A stretch of 64,000 nucleotides of DNA from Taklimakanibacter sp050251035 (GCA_050251035.1 JBFWNN010000003.1:62001-126000); one strand, 5' to 3'; positions 8,187-17,924 are shown, numbered from the stretch's first letter. Made by a program: numbers and translations. Notes: generated by a model not told the origin, from the sequence alone.

Positions 8187-9254
8187 ATGACATCAGGGAT
8201 AAAGGGAGAGCGGGTCGACTGGGTCGATTACGCCAAAGGCATCTGTATCATTCTGGTCGTGATGATGCATTCGACGCTGGGGGTCGAGAAGGCGGCGGGC
8301 GAGCTGTCCTGGCTCAACGGCTTCATCGAATGGGCGCGGCCCTTCCGCATGCCGGACTTTTTCTTGATCTCGGGCCTCTTCCTGGCGAGCCGCATCGACC
8401 GGCCCTGGCGCCAGTATCTCGACACCAAGCTCGTGCATTTCGCCTATTTCTACATCCTGTGGATGACCATCCAGTTCGGCATGAAGAGCACCGGGCTGGT
8501 CGCCGAAGAAGGTGTTCTGGCGGCGCTCAAGGCCTATGGCCTGGGGCTGGTCCAGCCCTTCGGCACGCTGTGGTTCATCTATCTCCTCGCCATCTTCTTC
8601 GTGACGGCGAAGCTCCTGCGCGGCGTGCCGCCGCTCCTCGTCTTCGCCGTGGCCGCGGCGCTGCAGATGACGTCCATCCATACGGGCTGGCTGGTCATCG
8701 ACGAATTCGCCAACCGCTTCGTCTATTTCTTCGCCGGCTACTGGCTGGCCAAGCATGTCTTCGCCTATGCGCGGGAGGTCCAGAGCCTCAATCCGCTGGG
8801 CATCGTGGGCGGCCTCGCCATCTGGGCCGTCATCAATGCGATCCTGGTCGACAATGGCGCGGCCAAGCTGCCGGGCATCGGCCTCGTCCTCGGCTTCATC
8901 GGCGCCGGCGCCGTCATCGCCATGGGCGTGTTCCTGGCGCGCTTCAAATTCGCGCTCCCCATCCGCTATTGCGGCGAGAATTCCATCGTCATCTATCTCG
9001 CCTTCTTCATGTTCATGGCGGCGACCCGCACGCTGCTGCTCAAGACCGGCGTGATCACCGACCTGGGCGCCGTCTCGCTCATCGTGACGCTGGCCGGCGT
9101 CGCGGGGCCGGTGCTGCTCTTCTGGGCGGTGCGCAAGACGCCGTTGAGCTTCCTGTTCCGCCGCCCGGGCTGGGTCCGGATCCCGGCGACCTCGCGTCAG
9201 CGCGCGGCCCAGCCAGGACTTGTCAGCAGCAAGGCCGGAAGGCTGGAAGCCTGA
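8187..9254 (+). CDS. Acyltransferase 3 family integral membrane protein
   Basis: A 355-residue protein with about ten hydrophobic segments. The N-terminus 'WVDYAKGICIILVVMMHS' carries the conserved His (residue 28) of the Acyltransferase_3 fold, followed by 'MPDFFLISGLFLASR', another hallmark. Members transfer acetyl or succinyl groups to sugars of exopolysaccharide, glucans or lipids at the inner membrane. It resembles the uncharacterised E. coli YcfT group as I recall it. GGGAGAGG precedes the ATG. It stands alone between a GntR gene and polA, so context gives no substrate. Confidence 0.82.
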   Translation: MTSGIKGERVDWVDYAKGICIILVVMMHSTLGVEKAAGELSWLNGFIEWARPFRMPDFFLISGLFLASRIDRPWRQYLDTKLVHFAYFYILWMTIQFGMKSTGLVAEEGVLAALKAYGLGLVQPFGTLWFIYLLAIFFVTAKLLRGVPPLLVFAVAAALQMTSIHTGWLVIDEFANRFVYFFAGYWLAKHVFAYAREVQSLNPLGIVGGLAIWAVINAILVDNGAAKLPGIGLVLGFIGAGAVIAMGVFLARFKFALPIRYCGENSIVIYLAFFMFMAATRTLLLKTGVITDLGAVSLIVTLAGVAGPVLLFWAVRKTPLSFLFRRPGWVRIPATSRQRAAQPGLVSSKAGRLEA

Positions 9255-9278
9255 GGAAGAGGGTGGCATAAGGGGGGC

Positions 9279-12236
9279 ATGTCCCAACATCGCCCCCTCA
9301 AATCCGGCGATCATGTCTATCTGATCGACGGGTCCGGTTATATTTTCCGCGCCTATCACGCTCTGCCGGCTTTGACGCGCAAGAGCGACGGGCTTCCCGT
9401 CGGCGCCGTCACCGGCTTCTGCAACATGCTGTGGAAGCTCATGAAGGAGATGAAGGCGGGCGAGAAGCCCACCCATCTCGCGGTCATCTTCGACAAGTCG
9501 GAGCAGACCTTCCGCAAGCGCATCTATGCCGACTACAAGGCGCACCGGCCGGAGCCGCCGGCCGACCTCATCCCGCAATTCGGCCTCATCCGGCAGGCCA
9601 CCCGCGCCTTCAACGTCGCCTGCGTCGAGCAGGACGATTACGAGGCGGACGACCTCATCGCCACCTATGCCCGGGAGGCGGCGGAAGCGGGCGCCACGGT
9701 GCGCATCGTCTCCTCCGACAAGGACCTCATGCAGCTCGTGGGCAAGGGCATCAAGCTCTATGACACGATGAAGGACAAGGAGATCGGCGAGCCCGAGGTG
9801 CTGGAGAAATTCGGCGTCGCCCCCGGCAAGGTCGTCGACGTCCAGGCCCTGGCCGGCGACTCGGTCGACAATGTGCCGGGCGTGCCCGGCATCGGCGTCA
9901 AGACCGGCGCCCAGCTCATCACCGAATATGGCGACCTCGAGACGCTGCTCGCGCGCGCCGCCGAGATCAAGCAGGCGAAACGGCGCGAGAACCTCATGCA
10001 GTTCGCCGAGCAGGCGCGCATCTCCAAGAAGCTGGTGACGCTCGAGAGCCATGTGCCGGTCGAGCATGCGCTCGACGGCTTCCTGATCGAGGAGCCGCGC
10101 GCCTCCGAGCTCATCGGTTTCTGCAAGACGATGGAGTTCTCCTCGCTCATGCGCCGCGTCGCCGCCGATCTTGCGGCCGATGCGGCGGCGATCGACCCGG
10201 TCCCGGTCGCGGTCAAGGGCTGGCCGCCGGAAGGTGCCGCGATCGGCGCCGCGCCGCCTCAGCCCGCTGCCGCACCGCAGCGCGCCGAGAAGCGCAAGCC
10301 CGATCCGCAGCATGAGGCGACCCGCACCGTCTTCGCCGCGGTCGAGGAGGCGCCGAAGATCTCGGTGGCGGACAAGCTCCGCGCCGTCGCGTTCAACATC
10401 GACGGCTACCGGACGGTCATCGACAAGGACGGGCTCGAACGCTGGGTGGCGCGCATTTATGAGGAAGGCGAGGTCGCGATCGACATCGAGACGACGGCCC
10501 ATGACCCGATGCAGGCGAGCCTCGCCGGCATCGGCCTGAGCGTGGCGCCGGGCGAAGCCTGCTATGTCCCGGTCGGCCACCGCACAAGCGACGGGCTCGA
10601 TTTCGGCGGCTCCAACATCAAGCAATTGCCGCTCGCCGACCTCATCACCCTGCTGAAGCCGGTGCTCGAGGACCCGGCGATCCTCAAGATCGGCCAGAAC
10701 CTCAAATTCGACGCCCTCGTCTTCCGCCGCCTCGGCATAGACATAAAGGCGATCGAGGACACGATGCTCATGTCCTATGCGCTGGAAAGCGGCCTCAACG
10801 GTCATGGCAAGGACGAGCTGGCGCAGAAGCATCTGGGCCACAAGCCGATCGCTTATAAGGATGTCGCCGGCACCGGCAAGTCGGCGGTCACCTTCGACAA
10901 GGTACCGCTCGACCGCGCCACCCGCTACGCCGCGGAAGCGGCCGACATCGCCTTCCGGCTATGGCTCCTGTTCCGCGAGCGCCTGGCGCGCGAGCACAAG
11001 ACGACCGTCTATCAGACGCTCGAGCGGCCGCTGGTGCCGGTGCTCGCCGCCATGGAGCGCGAGGGCATTCTGGTCGACCGCGCCGTGCTGGCCAGGCTTT
11101 CGGGTGAATTCGCCACCAACGGCGCAGCGATCGAGAAGGAGATCTACCGGCTCGCCAACGACAATTTCAATATCGGCTCGCCCAAGCAACTGGGCGACAT
11201 CCTTTTTGGTCGCATGGGACTGCCGGGCGGGCGCAAGACCCAGACCGGCGCCTGGAGCACCGATTCCGACGTGCTGGAGGATCTCGCGAGCCAGGGCATC
11301 GACCTCGCCCGCAAGGTGCTCGACTGGCGGCAGCTTTCCAAACTGCGCTCGACCTATACCGATGCGCTGCCGAGCTTCATCAATCCCGACACCGGCCGCG
11401 TCCACACCTCTTACGCTCTGGCCGCGACCTCGACCGGGCGCCTCTCCTCCAACGATCCCAATCTGCAGAACATCCCGGTGCGCACCGAGGAGGGCCGGCG
11501 CATCCGCACCGCCTTCATCGCGCCCAAGGGCGCCAAGCTGATCAGCGCCGATTACAGCCAGATCGAATTGCGCGTGCTGGCGCATGTCGCCGACATCCCG
11601 CAATTGCGCAAGGCCTTCGCCGAAGGGCTCGACATCCATGCGATGACGGCGTCCGAGATGTTCGGCGTGCCGGTGAAGGGCATGGATCCGTTGATCCGGC
11701 GCCAGGCCAAGGCGATCAATTTCGGCATCATCTACGGCATCTCGGCCTTCGGCCTCGCCAACCAGCTCACGATCTCGCGCGAGGAGGCCGGCAATTACAT
11801 CAAGACCTATTTCCAGCGCTTCCCGGGCATCAAGGATTACATGGACCAGACGCGGAAGGCGGCGCGCGAGAAGGGCTATGTCGAGACGATCTTCGGCAGG
11901 CGCTGCCATTTCCCGCGCATAACCTCGCCCAACGCGTCGGAGCGCTCGTTCATGGAGCGCGCCGCGATCAACGCGCCGATCCAGGGGGCGGCGGCCGACA
12001 TCATCCGCCGCGCCATGATCCGCATGCCGGATGCGCTCGCGAAAGCGGGGCTGGGCGCCCGCATGCTCTTGCAGGTGCATGACGAGCTCATCTTCGAGAG
12101 CATCGATGCGGAGGTCGAGGCGGTGAAGCAGATGGTGAAGGAGGTGATGGAAAAGGCGCCAGAGCCCGCCGTCAAGCTCGCCGTGCCGCTCGCCGTCGAC
12201 GCCCGCGCCGCCGCCAATTGGGAAGCGGCGCACTGA
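9279..12236 (+). CDS. polA: DNA polymerase I
   Basis: A full-length 985-residue PolI used for Okazaki-fragment processing and repair synthesis. The N-terminal 5'-3' exonuclease has its acidic cluster (Asp17, 'EQDDYEADD' 118-125, 'SSDKD' 145-149) and H3TH region (193-210). The 3'-5' exonuclease keeps 'DIETT' near residue 402. The polymerase domain has motif A 'DYSQIELRVLAH' (near 758), motif B 'RRQAKAINFGIIYG' (near 808) and motif C 'QVHDELIFE' (near 933). The alanine/proline-rich linker (about 290-350) is longer than in E. coli. AAGGGGGG precedes the ATG. It is a core gene and a useful phylogenetic anchor. Confidence 0.98.
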   Translation: MSQHRPLKSGDHVYLIDGSGYIFRAYHALPALTRKSDGLPVGAVTGFCNMLWKLMKEMKAGEKPTHLAVIFDKSEQTFRKRIYADYKAHRPEPPADLIPQFGLIRQATRAFNVACVEQDDYEADDLIATYAREAAEAGATVRIVSSDKDLMQLVGKGIKLYDTMKDKEIGEPEVLEKFGVAPGKVVDVQALAGDSVDNVPGVPGIGVKTGAQLITEYGDLETLLARAAEIKQAKRRENLMQFAEQARISKKLVTLESHVPVEHALDGFLIEEPRASELIGFCKTMEFSSLMRRVAADLAADAAAIDPVPVAVKGWPPEGAAIGAAPPQPAAAPQRAEKRKPDPQHEATRTVFAAVEEAPKISVADKLRAVAFNIDGYRTVIDKDGLERWVARIYEEGEVAIDIETTAHDPMQASLAGIGLSVAPGEACYVPVGHRTSDGLDFGGSNIKQLPLADLITLLKPVLEDPAILKIGQNLKFDALVFRRLGIDIKAIEDTMLMSYALESGLNGHGKDELAQKHLGHKPIAYKDVAGTGKSAVTFDKVPLDRATRYAAEAADIAFRLWLLFRERLAREHKTTVYQTLERPLVPVLAAMEREGILVDRAVLARLSGEFATNGAAIEKEIYRLANDNFNIGSPKQLGDILFGRMGLPGGRKTQTGAWSTDSDVLEDLASQGIDLARKVLDWRQLSKLRSTYTDALPSFINPDTGRVHTSYALAATSTGRLSSNDPNLQNIPVRTEEGRRIRTAFIAPKGAKLISADYSQIELRVLAHVADIPQLRKAFAEGLDIHAMTASEMFGVPVKGMDPLIRRQAKAINFGIIYGISAFGLANQLTISREEAGNYIKTYFQRFPGIKDYMDQTRKAAREKGYVETIFGRRCHFPRITSPNASERSFMERAAINAPIQGAAADIIRRAMIRMPDALAKAGLGARMLLQVHDELIFESIDAEVEAVKQMVKEVMEKAPEPAVKLAVPLAVDARAAANWEAAH

Positions 12237-12332
12237 AAGGAACGTCATCCCGGCGACAGCCGAGGTGACGCTTGCCATGACGGGCTCTTTCGCTGTAACC
12301 AACCAGCAATCGTCATACAATTGGGAGCGGTC

Positions 12333-13085
12333 ATGACCGATGCCATCTATCCGAGCCTCGAGGGCAAGACGGTGTTCATCACCGGCGGCGCCATGGGTAT
12401 CGGCGCAGCGATCGTCGAAGCCTTCGCCGGGCAAGGTGCCAAGGTGGCCTTTGTCGATATCGCGAGCGACGCGGGCGAGGGGCTGAGGGCGCGGCTCGCG
12501 GGCGAGGTCTGGTTCGGCCATTGCGACGTCACCGACATCGAAGCCCTGCAGGGCACGATCGCCGCGGCCGCCAGGGCGCTGGGGCCGATCACCGTGCTCG
12601 TCAACAACGCCGCTCATGACGAGCGCCATGCCTGGGACAAGATGACGCCCGCTTATTGGGACCAGCGCATCGCCGTCAATATCAAGCACCAGTTCTTCGC
12701 CGCCCAGGCCGTCATCCCGATGATGCAGAAGGCGGGCGGCGGCTCGATCATCAATCTGGGGTCGTGCTCGTGGAAGATCGGCCAGGGCGGCATGGCCGCC
12801 TATACGGCGTCGAAATCAGGCGTCACCGGCCTGACGCGCTCGCTCGCCCGCGATCTCGGGCCCGACAATATCCGCGTCAACACCATCTCGCCCGGCTGGA
12901 TCATGACCGAGCGCCAGCTCAAGCTCTGGGTGACGCCCGAGGGCGAGACGGAGATCATGAAGAACCAGTGCCTCAAGCGGAAGCTTTATCCGCTCGACAT
13001 CGCCCGCATGGCGCTGTTCCTGGCCGCGGACGATTCCTCCGCCTGCACCAACCAGGATTTCACCGTCGATGGCGGGTGGGTGTAG
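12333..13085 (+). CDS. SDR-family oxidoreductase, xylose/pentose 1-dehydrogenase-like
   Basis: A 250-residue short-chain dehydrogenase with the NAD(P)-binding 'TGGAMGIG' (17-24), 'NNAA' (91-94), catalytic Ser144, Tyr157 and Lys161. From memory it matches the Caulobacter D-xylose dehydrogenase along its length: 'AIYPSLEGK' at the start, 'DERH' after the NNAA, 'YWDQRIAVNIKH', 'QCLKRKLYP' and the 'DGGW' ending. This makes oxidation of a pentose to its lactone the best guess. GGGAGCGG precedes ATG 12333. It converges on the mutarotase-dehydratase pair, which would act in the same pathway. Confidence 0.8.
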   Translation: MTDAIYPSLEGKTVFITGGAMGIGAAIVEAFAGQGAKVAFVDIASDAGEGLRARLAGEVWFGHCDVTDIEALQGTIAAAARALGPITVLVNNAAHDERHAWDKMTPAYWDQRIAVNIKHQFFAAQAVIPMMQKAGGGSIINLGSCSWKIGQGGMAAYTASKSGVTGLTRSLARDLGPDNIRVNTISPGWIMTERQLKLWVTPEGETEIMKNQCLKRKLYPLDIARMALFLAADDSSACTNQDFTVDGGWV

Positions 13086-13094
13086 CAAACTTCT

Positions 13095-13215
13095 TTCCGA
13101 CCCTCACCTTGAGGTGGCCGCGAAGCGGCCCTCGAAGGGTGGCAAGCGGCACGACCGATGTTCCTGGATCATGCTTCGAGGTTCGCTACGCTCTCACCTC
13201 AGCATGAGGGGTACA
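13095..13215. repeat. Palindromic intergenic repeat between convergent genes
   Basis: The gap between the SDR and mutarotase genes is filled by a repeat with facing halves. The left half is 'ccctcaccttgaggtggc' with a GGCCGC-GAA-GCGGCC hairpin and 'ctcgaagggtgg'. The right half has 'atcatgcttcgagg' and 'ctcacctcagcatgaggg'. This style ('CCTCA...TGAGG', 'TTCGAGG') is a common Rhizobiales mosaic element as I recall. Because it lies between two convergent stops it may also serve as a bidirectional terminator. Confidence 0.65.
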
Positions 13216-13226
13216 GAGAGGCTGCC

Positions 13227-14231
13227 CTACTCCTCCACCCTGAACCGCCATTCCATGCGATGGCGGTAGACCTCGCCCGGCCGCAAGACGGCCGAGGGGA
13301 AATTCGCGTGATTGGGCGCGTCGGGCCAGTTCTGCGGTTCGAGCGCCAGCGATCCGAAGCGCCGCAGGGTTTCGCCTCTCTTGCCCTTGAGGCCCGGCCC
13401 GTGATGGCCGGCGGTATAGAGCTGCAGGCCGGGCTCGGTGGTGAAGAGGTCGAAGCCGCGCGTCGGTGTTGCGACCGAGGCCGCGTGATGGAGCTCGTGG
13501 CGGGGCCCCTCCAGGCAGAAATTGCCGTCAAAACCCTGGTCCTCGGCGAAGGCGTCGGCGAGCAGCGTCGGCTCGCGGAAATCGTAATTGGTGCCGGAGA
13601 CGAAGCTCACCGCGCCCGTCGGCACGAGGGCCTGGTCGGTCGGCGTATAGGCCTGCGCCGAGATCTGCAGCACGTGATCGGCGACCGTCTCGGCGCCCGA
13701 CAGGTTCCAATAGGCGTGGTTGGTGAGGTTGACGATGGTGGGCCGCCGCGTCCGCGCTTCGATGTCGAGGCTCAGCGTGTCGCCGTCGAGACGATAGACC
13801 GCCCTGGCCCGCAGGCGGCCGGGATAGCCTTCTTCGCGGCTCTGCGAGACGAGCATGAAGACGAGCGTGTCGTCCTCGATCGTAGGCACCCAGTTCTTGC
13901 GGTGGAAGCCGTTGACCCCGCCATGCAGATGGTGCGGCGGCTCGTTCTGGCTGAGCTGGCGCTCCTTGTCGTTGAGCATGAAGCGGCCGTTGTCGATGCG
14001 GTTGGCGAAGCGTCCGCATATGGCCCCGGCATAGATGTCGCTGTCCGGCATGTCCTCGATGCGCTCAGGCCCCGCCACGGCGTCGAAGCCGTCGGGATAA
14101 TGGAACGCCATCAGCCGCGCCCCCACCGAATTGAAGGTGGCGCGATAGCCGTCCTCGCTCACGATCTCGAAATTGCGTGCCGGCTCGCCTTCGAACGTTC
14201 CCGCTTCGAGCTCGGCGACCCGCGTCGCCAT
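13227..14231 (-). CDS. Aldose 1-epimerase (mutarotase) family protein
   Basis: A 334-residue galactose-mutarotase-fold protein. The two active-site histidine regions are 'HHLHGG' and 'NLTNHAYWNL', and the C-terminal Glu region is 'LEPQNWPDAPN'. It interconverts alpha and beta anomers of free sugars. Its ATG overlaps the stop of the upstream dehydratase gene (ATGA), so the two are translationally coupled. This indicates a role in the same aldose-oxidation route: the dehydrogenase acts on one anomer and the mutarotase refills it. A longer frame upstream to 14579 is only antisense overlap. Confidence 0.9.
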   Translation of the reverse strand: MATRVAELEAGTFEGEPARNFEIVSEDGYRATFNSVGARLMAFHYPDGFDAVAGPERIEDMPDSDIYAGAICGRFANRIDNGRFMLNDKERQLSQNEPPHHLHGGVNGFHRKNWVPTIEDDTLVFMLVSQSREEGYPGRLRARAVYRLDGDTLSLDIEARTRRPTIVNLTNHAYWNLSGAETVADHVLQISAQAYTPTDQALVPTGAVSFVSGTNYDFREPTLLADAFAEDQGFDGNFCLEGPRHELHHAASVATPTRGFDLFTTEPGLQLYTAGHHGPGLKGKRGETLRRFGSLALEPQNWPDAPNHANFPSAVLRPGEVYRHRMEWRFRVEE

Positions 14232-16024
14232 CAGTGGTTGTCGCGCGGCAGGCCCTTCGTCTGCGCGATCTTCTGATATTTGACGGCCGGCCTCAGCACC
14301 ATGCCTTCCGACAATTGCTCGACATTGGCGCGGAAGATCTCCTGCCAGGGCGTCTGGCTCTCCGGCACGTGATAGCCGCCATTGGACTTGAACGCGGCGC
14401 GCCGCTTCTCCAGCTCTTCCTTCGAGATCAGGATGTCGGCGGTGCCCTTGTTGAGATCGATGCGCACCTTGTCGCCGTTCTTGAGCAAAGCGAGACCGCC
14501 GCCGGCGGCGGCCTCGGGCGAGGCGTTGAGGATCGAGGGCGAGCCCGACGTGCCGGACTGCCGCCCGTCGCCGATGCACGGCAGCGAATGCACGCCCTTC
14601 TTCAGGAGCTCGCCGGGCGCGCGCATGTTGACGACCTCGGCGGCGCCCGGATAGCCGAGCGGCCCGGTGCCGCGCATGAACAGGATCGTGTGCTCATCGA
14701 TGCCGAGCTGCGGATCGTCGATGCGCTTATGATAGTCCTCCGGTCCGTCGAACACGACCGCCTTCGCTTCGAAGGCGTCGGGGTCCTTGGGATCGGACAG
14801 ATAGCGCGCGCGGAATTCGTCAGAGATGACGCTCGTCTTCATGATCGCGGCATCGAACAGGTTGCCCTTCAGCATCTTGAAGCCGGCATGCTTCTTGATG
14901 GGCGCGTCATAGGCTTTGATCACCGCGCGGTTCTGCGAGAACTTGCCCTTGCAGTTCTCGGCCAGCGTCTTGCCGTTGACGGTGAGCGCGTCCTCGTGGA
15001 TGCGCTTCGCCTGGATGAGCTCGGCGACCACGGCCGGCACGCCGCCGGCGCGATGATAGTCCTCGCCCAGATATTCGCCGGCCGGCTGCAGGTTGACGAG
15101 CAGCGGGATGTCATAGCCGTGCTTCTCCCAATCGGCGACCTCGAGGCTGACGCCGATATGACGGGCGATGGCATTGAGATGGATCGGGCAGTTGGTCGAC
15201 CCGCCGATCGCCGAATTGACGGCGATGGCGTTCTCGAAGGCCTTGCGGGTGAGGATCTTGGCGGGTGTGAGATCTTCCCGGACCATGTCCACGATGCGCT
15301 TGCCGGTCTGATAGGCGATCTGGCCGCGCTCGCGATAGGGGGCGGGGATCGCGGCATTGCCGGGCAAGGTCATGCCGAGCGCTTCGGCCAGCGAGTTCAT
15401 CGAGGTCGCCGTGCCCATGGTGTTGCAGAAGCCGGTCGAGGGCGCCGACGAGGCGACGAGCTCGATGAAGCCTTCATCGTCGATGTCGCCCAAGGCCAGG
15501 AGCTCGCGCGCCTTCCACAGGATGGTGCCGGAGCCGGTGCGCTCGCCATTGTACCAGCCGTTGAGCATGGGCCCCGAGGACAGAGCGATGGCGGGGATAT
15601 TGACGGTCGCCGCCGCCATCAGCGCCGCGGGGGTCGTCTTGTCGCAGCCGATGGTCAGCACCACGCCGTCGATCGGATAGCCGAACAGCACCTCGACCAG
15701 GCTCAGATAGGAGAGGTTGCGGTCGAGGCTGGCGGTCGGGCGCTTCAGCGTCTCCTGGATCGGATGGGTGGGGAATTCGAGCGGCACGCCGCCCGCCGCG
15801 GTGATGCCGTCACGCACCCGCTTGGCGAGCTCCAGATGCACCCGGTTGCAGGGCGCGATATCGGACCCGCTCTGGGCGATGCCGATGATCGGCTTGCCCG
15901 ACTGCAGCTCTTCGCGGGTGAAGCCGAAATTGAGCTGGCGCTCGAGATAGAGCGCCGTCATGTCGATATTGTCGGGATTGTCGAACCAGGCTTGCGACCT
16001 GAGGCGGGGCGAAGGTTTTTTCAT
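14231..16024 (-). CDS. IlvD/Edd-family pentonate dehydratase (arabinonate/xylonate dehydratase-like)
   Basis: A 597-residue Fe-S dehydratase. Counting from ATG 16024, the cluster cysteines fall at 59 ('DIAPCNR'), 127 ('IGCDKTTP') and 200 ('GFCNTMGT'). As I recall, these are exactly the positions of the 2Fe-2S ligands in Rhizobium L-arabinonate dehydratase. That agreement picks ATG 16024 over a TTG at 16033. The active-site region 'GDGRQSGTSGSPSILN' is intact. The enzyme converts an aldonate to a 2-keto-3-deoxy acid. Overlap with the mutarotase gene and proximity to a xylose-dehydrogenase-like SDR support a pentonate over the branched-chain substrate of IlvD itself. Confidence 0.88.
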   Translation of the reverse strand: MKKPSPRLRSQAWFDNPDNIDMTALYLERQLNFGFTREELQSGKPIIGIAQSGSDIAPCNRVHLELAKRVRDGITAAGGVPLEFPTHPIQETLKRPTASLDRNLSYLSLVEVLFGYPIDGVVLTIGCDKTTPAALMAAATVNIPAIALSSGPMLNGWYNGERTGSGTILWKARELLALGDIDDEGFIELVASSAPSTGFCNTMGTATSMNSLAEALGMTLPGNAAIPAPYRERGQIAYQTGKRIVDMVREDLTPAKILTRKAFENAIAVNSAIGGSTNCPIHLNAIARHIGVSLEVADWEKHGYDIPLLVNLQPAGEYLGEDYHRAGGVPAVVAELIQAKRIHEDALTVNGKTLAENCKGKFSQNRAVIKAYDAPIKKHAGFKMLKGNLFDAAIMKTSVISDEFRARYLSDPKDPDAFEAKAVVFDGPEDYHKRIDDPQLGIDEHTILFMRGTGPLGYPGAAEVVNMRAPGELLKKGVHSLPCIGDGRQSGTSGSPSILNASPEAAAGGGLALLKNGDKVRIDLNKGTADILISKEELEKRRAAFKSNGGYHVPESQTPWQEIFRANVEQLSEGMVLRPAVKYQKIAQTKGLPRDNH

Positions 16025-16130
16025 ATCATACAATTAGCACGACCACCCCCGTGCGAGGCAAGTTTTCCGTGGGCTTCGGGCAGGGTTGCGACCCCTTGGC
16101 GCGGCGGGCCGCCGCCGCTAAGGGAAGCAC

Positions 16131-17039
16131 ATGAAAAACCACGCCGAAGACCTGATCACCATCCGCGACATGCTGCGTTTCGCGGTCAGCCGTTTCGGCG
16201 AGGCGGGGCTGGTTTTCGGCCAGGGGACGGCGAGCGCCGTCGACGAGGCGGCCTTCCTGATCCTCGAGACGCTTCACCTTCCGGTTGACGACGTCAATCC
16301 CTGGGCCGAGGCCAGGCTCACCCGTCCCGAGCGCGAGCTCCTGCTCGGCCGCATCGAGGAGCGCGTGACCAAGCGGCGTCCCGCCGCCTATCTGACGAAG
16401 AAGGCCTATATCCAAGGCATCCCGTTCCATGTCGACGAGCGGGTGATCGTGCCGCGCTCCTTCATCGGCGAACTGCTGTTCACCGACCTGTTCGGCGGCG
16501 AGGGCTTCACGCTCGTTCCGGATGTGGCGCAGGTGGGGCGCGTGCTCGACCTGTGCACCGGCTCAGGATGCCTCGCCATCCTCGCCGCCCATGTCTTTCC
16601 CAATGCCGCGGTCGACGCCGTCGAGCTGTCGCCCGCGGCAATCGAGGTGGCGCGGCTCAATCTCGCGGACTCGGGCCATGCCGAGCGCCTCAATCTCTTC
16701 CAGGGCGACCTATTCCAGCCGGTGGCCAAGGAGCGCTACGACCTCATCATCACCAACCCGCCCTATGTCGATGCCGCGGCGATGGAGGAACTGCCGCCGG
16801 AATTCCGGCTGGAGCCGGCCATGGCGCTCGACGGCGGCGCGGACGGCCTCGACATCGTGCGCCGCATCCTGGCCGAGGCGCCGCGCCATCTCAATCCCGA
16901 GGGCGGGCTTCTGTGCGAGATCGGCCGCGGCCGCGAGCTCCTCGAGGACGACTATCCCGAGCTCGACTTCTTCTGGCTCGACACCGCCGAGAGCCAGGGC
17001 GAGGTGTTCTGGCTCACCGCCGACAAATTCGGGCGGTGA
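16131..17039 (+). CDS. prmB: Ribosomal protein L3 glutamine N5-methyltransferase
   Basis: A 302-residue HemK/PrmB-family class I methyltransferase. It has an N-terminal helical domain, then the SAM-binding 'VLDLCTGSGCLAI' (near 142-154), the acidic loop 'VDAVELS', and the catalytic 'NPPYVD' that positions the glutamine amide. The 'VPRSFIGELL' segment before the SAM motif is characteristic of PrmB rather than PrmC, which has 'PRPETE' there. It methylates a glutamine in ribosomal protein L3. AAGGGAAGC precedes the ATG. It is a housekeeping gene sitting among catabolic genes. Confidence 0.92.
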   Translation: MKNHAEDLITIRDMLRFAVSRFGEAGLVFGQGTASAVDEAAFLILETLHLPVDDVNPWAEARLTRPERELLLGRIEERVTKRRPAAYLTKKAYIQGIPFHVDERVIVPRSFIGELLFTDLFGGEGFTLVPDVAQVGRVLDLCTGSGCLAILAAHVFPNAAVDAVELSPAAIEVARLNLADSGHAERLNLFQGDLFQPVAKERYDLIITNPPYVDAAAMEELPPEFRLEPAMALDGGADGLDIVRRILAEAPRHLNPEGGLLCEIGRGRELLEDDYPELDFFWLDTAESQGEVFWLTADKFGR

Positions 17040-17048
17040 CGCGGCACG

Positions 17049-17924
17049 TCATTTCAGCGTCACCGCATAGACCTTGCCCTCATAGGGCGCGCCCGCCTTG
17101 TTGTCGACGGCCATGATATACATGGTCTTGCCGTCGGCGCTGAAGGCGAGATTGGGCGCGGCGGCCGACGGCACCGTGTGCCTGGTCACGAGCTTGCCAT
17201 TAGGCGCCACCACCAGGATGGTTCCGGCGCTGTATTCGCCGACATAGAAATTGCCGTCCGGCCCGAGCTTGATCCCATCGGGATAGGCATCCGCCGGCTC
17301 GCCCAGCGCCTGGAGCCTGACGAACAGGCGGCGGTCGGACAACCGGCCCTGATCGTCGACCGCGAAGGAGATGACGCGGCCGGCTTCCGACTCGTTCACA
17401 TAAAGGCGCTTGTCGGGGCCGAAGGCGATGCCATTGGCATAATGCAGGTCGTTCGCCGTCTCGCCGAGCTTGCCGTCGGCCGACAGATGCAGCACGCGGC
17501 CGACGATCGGTCCCGCTTCCCAGGGCCCCGATGTCGTGAAATAGAGGCCGCCCTTGCCGTCGGGTGTGCCGTCATTCGGGCCGACGAGCGCCGCGCCCGT
17601 GTCGTCCTTGTCATGGCTCGCGACGTCCTTGCCGTCCCTGGAGATGACGGCGAGCTTGCCGGAATCATAGCAGGTGACGGCGAAGCTCTCGCCCATCGGG
17701 ATCACCGCGGATGGTCCGCAGCCCTCCTGTTTCCACAGCACGGTGTTCTGCCGTCCGTCCCAACGCATCACCGTATGGCCGGCATATTCGGTGTAGTAGA
17801 GCGCATCGCCGACCGTCACCGGGCCCTCCGGGAAGAGCGCGCGCGGATTGATCACCGCGATGTCCTGGGCCTCGGCCGCGCCGGCGAGAGCGATGAGCGT
17901 GCTTGCAACAAAGAGCCTGAGCAT
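17049..17924 (-). CDS. Secreted SMP-30/gluconolactonase-family beta-propeller
   Basis: A 291-residue protein with a Sec signal peptide (residues 1 to about 19, ending 'AEAQ') and a six-bladed propeller. Putative metal ligands are Glu in 'FPEGPVT', Asn/Asp in 'GPNDGT' and Asp in 'YPDGIKLG'. SMP-30-family enzymes hydrolyse sugar lactones. ATG 17924 has GGGGAGGA upstream. Export to the periplasm is notable: lactone hydrolysis there would need a periplasmic dehydrogenase or an external lactone, so a direct link to the cytoplasmic SDR is only possible, not shown. It converges on prmB. Confidence 0.78.
   Translation of the reverse strand: MLRLFVASTLIALAGAAEAQDIAVINPRALFPEGPVTVGDALYYTEYAGHTVMRWDGRQNTVLWKQEGCGPSAVIPMGESFAVTCYDSGKLAVISRDGKDVASHDKDDTGAALVGPNDGTPDGKGGLYFTTSGPWEAGPIVGRVLHLSADGKLGETANDLHYANGIAFGPDKRLYVNESEAGRVISFAVDDQGRLSDRRLFVRLQALGEPADAYPDGIKLGPDGNFYVGEYSAGTILVVAPNGKLVTRHTVPSAAAPNLAFSADGKTMYIMAVDNKAGAPYEGKVYAVTLK

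Noticed and set aside
8193..10841. Very long minus-strand open frame (882 codons)
   Set aside because: It lies antisense to the acyltransferase and polA genes, which have clear domains. Its translation is low-complexity and rich in Arg/Asp/His, typical of antisense frames in GC-rich DNA.
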